Source of the DNA: an uncultured Collinsella sp.
GTDB lineage: Bacteria; Actinomycetota; Coriobacteriia; Coriobacteriales; Coriobacteriaceae
Direction: 5' to 3'
Length of the DNA: 8,874 bases
NCBI GenBank assembly: GCA_937926755.1
Contig: CALBBA010000092.1
Location: forward strand, 1 to 8,874
The notes beneath the pieces are model-generated. The model saw nothing but the letters and a program-made list of their open reading frames with translations, was not told the DNA's origin and did not search any database. The position numbers and the translations under genes are program-made. Positions 6,546 through 8,874 of this stretch are shown here, piece by piece; position 1 is the stretch's first letter; each line of letters starts with the position of its first letter.

Positions 6546-6561
6546 TTAACCCTGCGGAAAC
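6546..6561 (+). promoter_or_regulatory. Candidate GlnR-type binding box upstream of the glutamine-synthetase-like gene
   Basis: TTAAC (6546-6550), six bases, then GAAAC (6557-6561) fit the actinobacterial GlnR site gTnAC-n6-GaAAC at every informative base except the first g; it also fits the shorter AC-n9-AC rule. The site ends 65 bases before ATG 6627 and would cover the -35 region of either promoter candidate downstream. The gene two positions on encodes a GlnR-like regulator. Confidence 0.4.
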
Positions 6562-6568
6562 ATTTTTC

Positions 6569-6590
6569 TGCGATAGTATCTGCGATATAG
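6569..6590 (+). promoter_or_regulatory. Tandem promoter-like motifs of the glutamine-synthetase-like gene
   Basis: TGCGATAGTAT (6569-6579) is followed at once by the near copy TGCGATATAG (6581-6590). The first copy is identical to the motif before the GntR gene at 3703-3713. Either could hold the -10; GATATA (6584-6589) would put the transcript start near 6596 and the GlnR-type box at about -42, a usual activator position. No good -35 is seen, which suits an activated promoter. The rest of the 6493-6626 gap shows no clear terminator for the toxin-antitoxin module. Confidence 0.4.
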
Positions 6591-6626
6591 ACCAGTCGAA
6601 ACCCGCCCGAAAGAAAGGGGAGCGAC

Positions 6627-7964
6627 ATGAACCAGCAGAACATCGATTACGTACTCCGCTCCGTAGAGCAGCGTGACATCCGCTTTGTGCGTCTGTGGTT
6701 TGTCGACATTCTCGGCCGCCTCAAGAACTTTGCCATTAGCCCCGAGGACCTCGAGGTCGCTTTTGAGGAGGGTATTGGCTTTGACGGCTCCGCCATCGAG
6801 GGCTTTGCTACGCCCGAGGAAGCCGACATGCTCGCATTCCCCGATGCTTCGACCTTCCAGATTCTGCCGTGGCGTCCGAGCCACAACGGCGTTGCCCGCG
6901 TGTTCTGCGACGTGTGCACTCCCGACCGCAAGCCCTTCGCCGGCGATCCGCGCGATGCCCTGCGCCGCATGTTCCGCAAGGCCGAGAAGGCTGGCTATCT
7001 GCTCAACGTGGGCGCCGAGCTGGAGTATTACTACTTCCCCGACGAGCACACCCCCGAGCCGCTCGACAACGTGGGCTACTTCGATCTTTCGGTGAGCGAT
7101 GCCGCTCGCGATTTGCGCCGCAACACGGTCCTTACGCTCGAGAAGATGTCCGTGCCCGTGGAGTACACCTTCCACGCCGCCGGTCGCTCGCAGCACGGCA
7201 TGAGTCTGCGCCACGCCGAGGCCCTGAGCATGTCCGACGCCATCACCACGGCCAAACTCATCATTAAGCAGCAAGCTTACGAGAGCGGGTGCCACGCCTC
7301 CTTTATGCCCAAGCCGTTGGCGGGCGAGGACGGCAGCGCTATGTTCCTGTGCCAGTCGCTATTCGACCACGACGGCAACAACGTCTTTTGGGGCGAGGAC
7401 GACGAGAAGTATCACCTCTCCGATATCGCCAAGCACTACATGGCCGGCATTCTGGCACACGCGCGCGAGATCAGCGCTATCACCAACCCCACGGTCAACT
7501 CGTACAAGCGCATCACCACGGGTGGCGACTCCGTGCCGCAGTACGCCACATGGGGCCTGCGCAACCGCGCGAGTATGGTCCGCATCCCGGTCTACAAGCC
7601 CGGCAAGCAGCTGTCCACGCGCATTGAGCTTCGCAGCCCCGACCCAATGGCCAACCCGTACCTGGTCAACGCCGTCACGCTGGCGGCTGGTCTCGACGGC
7701 ATCGAGCGCAAGCTGGAGCTCCCGCCCGAGGCCACGGCCGAGACGCTCAAGCTCACCGACCGTCAGATGCTCGAGGCCGGCTACACGCCGCTGCCGCGCT
7801 CGCTCAAAGAGGCGCTCGACGTGTTTGAGGACTCGCAGTTTATGAAGGATGCCCTCGGCGAGCACATCCACAGCTTCTTCCTCAAAAAGAAGCGCGACGA
7901 GTGGCATAAGTTTGAGTCCACGATCACCGAGTGGGAGATCAAGCACTACCTGGCGAACTCCTAA
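6627..7964 (+). CDS. Glutamine synthetase-family protein (GSI-like, glnA-type) with several metal ligands replaced
   Basis: The 445 residues match class I glutamine synthetase of the short type (no adenylylation insert) from end to end: FDGSAIEGF (52-60), ELEYYYF (131-137), FMPKPLAGEDGSAMF, NPTVNSYKR (ending R295), NRASMVRIP and TRIELRSPDPMANPYL (E334, R336). Such enzymes make glutamine from glutamate, ammonia and ATP in the cytoplasm. E131, E133, R295, E334 and R336 are kept. However, the stretch that reads HHEVAPGQHE in Bacillus reads FHAAGRSQHG here, so both metal-binding Glu are lost (A184, G191). The His of GSGMH is F240, and the flap Glu is replaced near D301 with a one-residue insertion. 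R62, which senses glutamine in Bacillus, is T62. It may therefore use another substrate or act as a sensor; ordinary synthetase activity is doubtful. GGGGAG (6617-6622) precedes the start. A GlnR-like gene follows after 50 bases. The alignment is from memory of family sequences. Confidence 0.9.
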   Translation: MNQQNIDYVLRSVEQRDIRFVRLWFVDILGRLKNFAISPEDLEVAFEEGIGFDGSAIEGFATPEEADMLAFPDASTFQILPWRPSHNGVARVFCDVCTPDRKPFAGDPRDALRRMFRKAEKAGYLLNVGAELEYYYFPDEHTPEPLDNVGYFDLSVSDAARDLRRNTVLTLEKMSVPVEYTFHAAGRSQHGMSLRHAEALSMSDAITTAKLIIKQQAYESGCHASFMPKPLAGEDGSAMFLCQSLFDHDGNNVFWGEDDEKYHLSDIAKHYMAGILAHAREISAITNPTVNSYKRITTGGDSVPQYATWGLRNRASMVRIPVYKPGKQLSTRIELRSPDPMANPYLVNAVTLAAGLDGIERKLELPPEATAETLKLTDRQMLEAGYTPLPRSLKEALDVFEDSQFMKDALGEHIHSFFLKKKRDEWHKFESTITEWEIKHYLANS

Positions 7965-8014
7965 TCGCGCTGGCTTGTTCCAGTACGATTGAGCTCATTT
8001 CCTTGGAGGCCGAT

Positions 8015-8677
8015 ATGTCCGATAAGAGTGCCCTGTTCATGGCGCGCACGACGCGCTTCCACGAGTTTGCCCGCAGCTTGACGACCACCCTGGGTGTCGA
8101 GGTGAGCCTGGCAACCCCCGATTCGCCGACTGCAGCGCACGACTTTGACCTGCTGATCCTCGATTCCGATGGCATCCGCAGCGACCGCATCGATCAGATT
8201 GCCAAGTGGCTTGACGATCGCGGCGGTGTCCCCATGCTGGTGATCGTTGACGACGAGGCCCTTGGCACCCTGCGCCTGCCGAATCACGCGCATGCCGACT
8301 TTGTGTGCCCCACGGCGACGCCCAACGAGCTCAAGGCTCGCGCGCAGCGCTTGATGGGCGAGGAGGAGACCGTTACCGCCGACGATGTGCTCAACATCGA
8401 TAACCTTGAGATCAACCTGGCTACCTACCAGGTGACGCTCGATGGCGAGCCCATCGACCTGACGCTGATGGAGTACTCGCTGCTGAGCTTTTTGGCGACG
8501 CACCCCAACCGCGCCTACAGCCGCGAGGTGCTGCTGCACCGCGTATGGGGCTTTGAGTACTGCGGCGGCACGCGCACCGTCGACGTGCACATTCGACGCA
8601 TCCGCTCCAAGGTGGGCCCGCAGATCGCGGCGCACATCACCACCGTCCGCGGCGTGGGCTATCTGTTTAAGGGCTAG
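8015..8677 (+). CDS. Atypical OmpR-family response regulator, GlnR-like winged-helix transcription factor
   Basis: The protein has 220 residues: a receiver-like domain (about 5-112) and an OmpR-type winged helix (about 125-220). The winged helix carries LTLMEYSLLSFLATHPNRAYS, VWGFEYCGGTRTVDVHIRR and TTVRGVGYLFKG. In the receiver, D50 (LLILDSDG) aligns with the phospho-Asp, but the acidic pair after strand 1 is replaced (A10, R11) and the conserved Lys is P99, so normal phosphorylation is unlikely. This is the known pattern of actinobacterial GlnR, an orphan nitrogen regulator that keeps Asp50 for dimer contacts and controls glnA and ammonium genes; the GGTRTVDVH region is also GlnR-like. No sensor kinase is nearby. 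ATG 8015 follows GGAGG (8005-8009) by 5 bases; the upstream in-frame ATG at 7931 would overlap the previous gene. It probably shares a transcript with the synthetase-like gene. OmpR family is certain; a GlnR role is inferred. Confidence 0.88.
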   Translation: MSDKSALFMARTTRFHEFARSLTTTLGVEVSLATPDSPTAAHDFDLLILDSDGIRSDRIDQIAKWLDDRGGVPMLVIVDDEALGTLRLPNHAHADFVCPTATPNELKARAQRLMGEEETVTADDVLNIDNLEINLATYQVTLDGEPIDLTLMEYSLLSFLATHPNRAYSREVLLHRVWGFEYCGGTRTVDVHIRRIRSKVGPQIAAHITTVRGVGYLFKG

Positions 8678-8681
8678 ATTT

Positions 8682-8718
8682 CCACCACAAAGGGGGCAGG
8701 CACCTTTGTGGTGGTTTT
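8682..8718 (+). terminator. Rho-independent terminator of the GS-like / GlnR-like operon
   Basis: A perfect 12-bp stem pairs CCACCACAAAGG (8682-8693) with CCTTTGTGGTGG (8703-8714) around a 9-base loop, followed by TTTT (8715-8718). It begins 4 bases after the regulator stop, so it ends that transcript. Confidence 0.88.
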
Positions 8719-8809
8719 GCCGCAGGCAAGGATTCCTTTCGAGTCTGCAACAGAACTTAAGCCTTCCTAAAAGATTGCGTTTTCATACACTTGATCCCGC
8801 GTATTGGGG

Positions 8810-8815
8810 TACAAC
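8810..8815 (+). promoter_or_regulatory. Possible -10 element in the terminal gap
   Basis: TACAAC (8810-8815) follows a G run (8806-8809). TTGATC (8791-8796) upstream resembles a -35, but the spacer is only 13 bases, so the pair is weak. If active, the transcript would start near 8822, only about 10 bases before the terminator stem at 8833. The stretch 8719-8832 otherwise shows no gene. Confidence 0.2.
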
Positions 8816-8832
8816 TCAACGTGAACAATGAT

Positions 8833-8859
8833 GGCCCGCCACATGTTTGGCGGGCCTTT
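8833..8859 (+). terminator. Terminator hairpin near the window end
   Basis: GGCCCGCCA (8833-8841) pairs perfectly with TGGCGGGCC (8848-8856) across a 6-base loop, followed by TTTGGTTATTT. The T-rich side is on the + strand only, so it should stop + strand transcripts. No + strand gene ends just before it. It may belong to a short RNA or to the leader of a gene beyond the window. Confidence 0.65.
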
Positions 8860-8874
8860 GGTTATTTGACGAAA

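Noticed and set aside
6546..7946. Minus-strand open frames (6546-7295 and 7359-7946) opposite the glutamine-synthetase-like gene
   Set aside because: They are shadows of the same codon bias, and the + strand frame matches a known family along its whole length.
7931..8014. Upstream start at 7931 for the OmpR-type regulator
   Set aside because: It would overlap the end of the previous gene and add residues unlike a receiver domain; ATG 8015 has GGAGG at the right distance.
8828..8869. A 13-residue frame starting ATGATG that spans the last hairpin, considered as a leader peptide
   Set aside because: There is no ribosome site before it and no run of regulatory codons; its overlap with the hairpin is probably chance.

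Overview
The window looks like a stretch of chromosome from a high-GC, Gram-positive gut bacterium of the Coriobacteriia, most likely Collinsella or a relative. This is inferred from GC-rich codon use, the style of the proteins and the dense, mostly co-directional layout; no rRNA or other marker confirms it. All eight genes I accept lie on the + strand. I see no tRNA, rRNA, CRISPR array, insertion sequence or integrase.

Layout. (1) 162-2111 encodes a large FMN/4Fe-4S/FAD oxidoreductase of the old yellow enzyme 2,4-dienoyl-CoA reductase / enoate reductase type, closed by a strong terminator at 2174-2210. (2) 2210-2405 is a repeat-rich control region for a Schlafen-AlbA_2 / GHKL-like ATPase / winged-helix protein (2406-3659). 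(3) Two separate one-component regulators follow: a GntR/FCD protein (3759-4448) and a LacI-family protein (4575-5597). (4) 5640-6492 is a compact two-gene toxin-antitoxin module. Its first gene joins a RelB/DinJ-type ribbon-helix-helix domain to an MNT nucleotidyltransferase, and its second is a HEPN (HepT/DUF86) RNase-type toxin that overlaps the first by 14 bases. (5) 6627-8677 is a nitrogen-related pair: a glutamine-synthetase-fold protein, then an atypical OmpR-family regulator resembling actinobacterial GlnR, closed by a terminator at 8682-8718. (6) The last 150 bases hold a second terminator with no recognisable gene in front of it.

How the parts may work together. The toxin-antitoxin pair has the residues expected of the type VII MntA/HepT chemistry (GSx10DxD in the antitoxin, Rx4HxY in the toxin). 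The added ribbon-helix-helix domain gives the antitoxin its own DNA-binding head, and an inverted repeat lies over its promoter. In the nitrogen pair, a sequence upstream of the synthetase-like gene fits the actinobacterial GlnR box (TnAC-n6-GAAAC), which fits control by the downstream regulator. The synthetase-like protein lacks three of the conserved metal ligands of glutamine synthetase, so it may have a different reaction or a sensing role.

The two items most worth attention are the RelB-MNT fusion paired with HEPN (5640-6492) and the ligand-poor glutamine-synthetase homologue with its GlnR-like neighbour (6546-8677).
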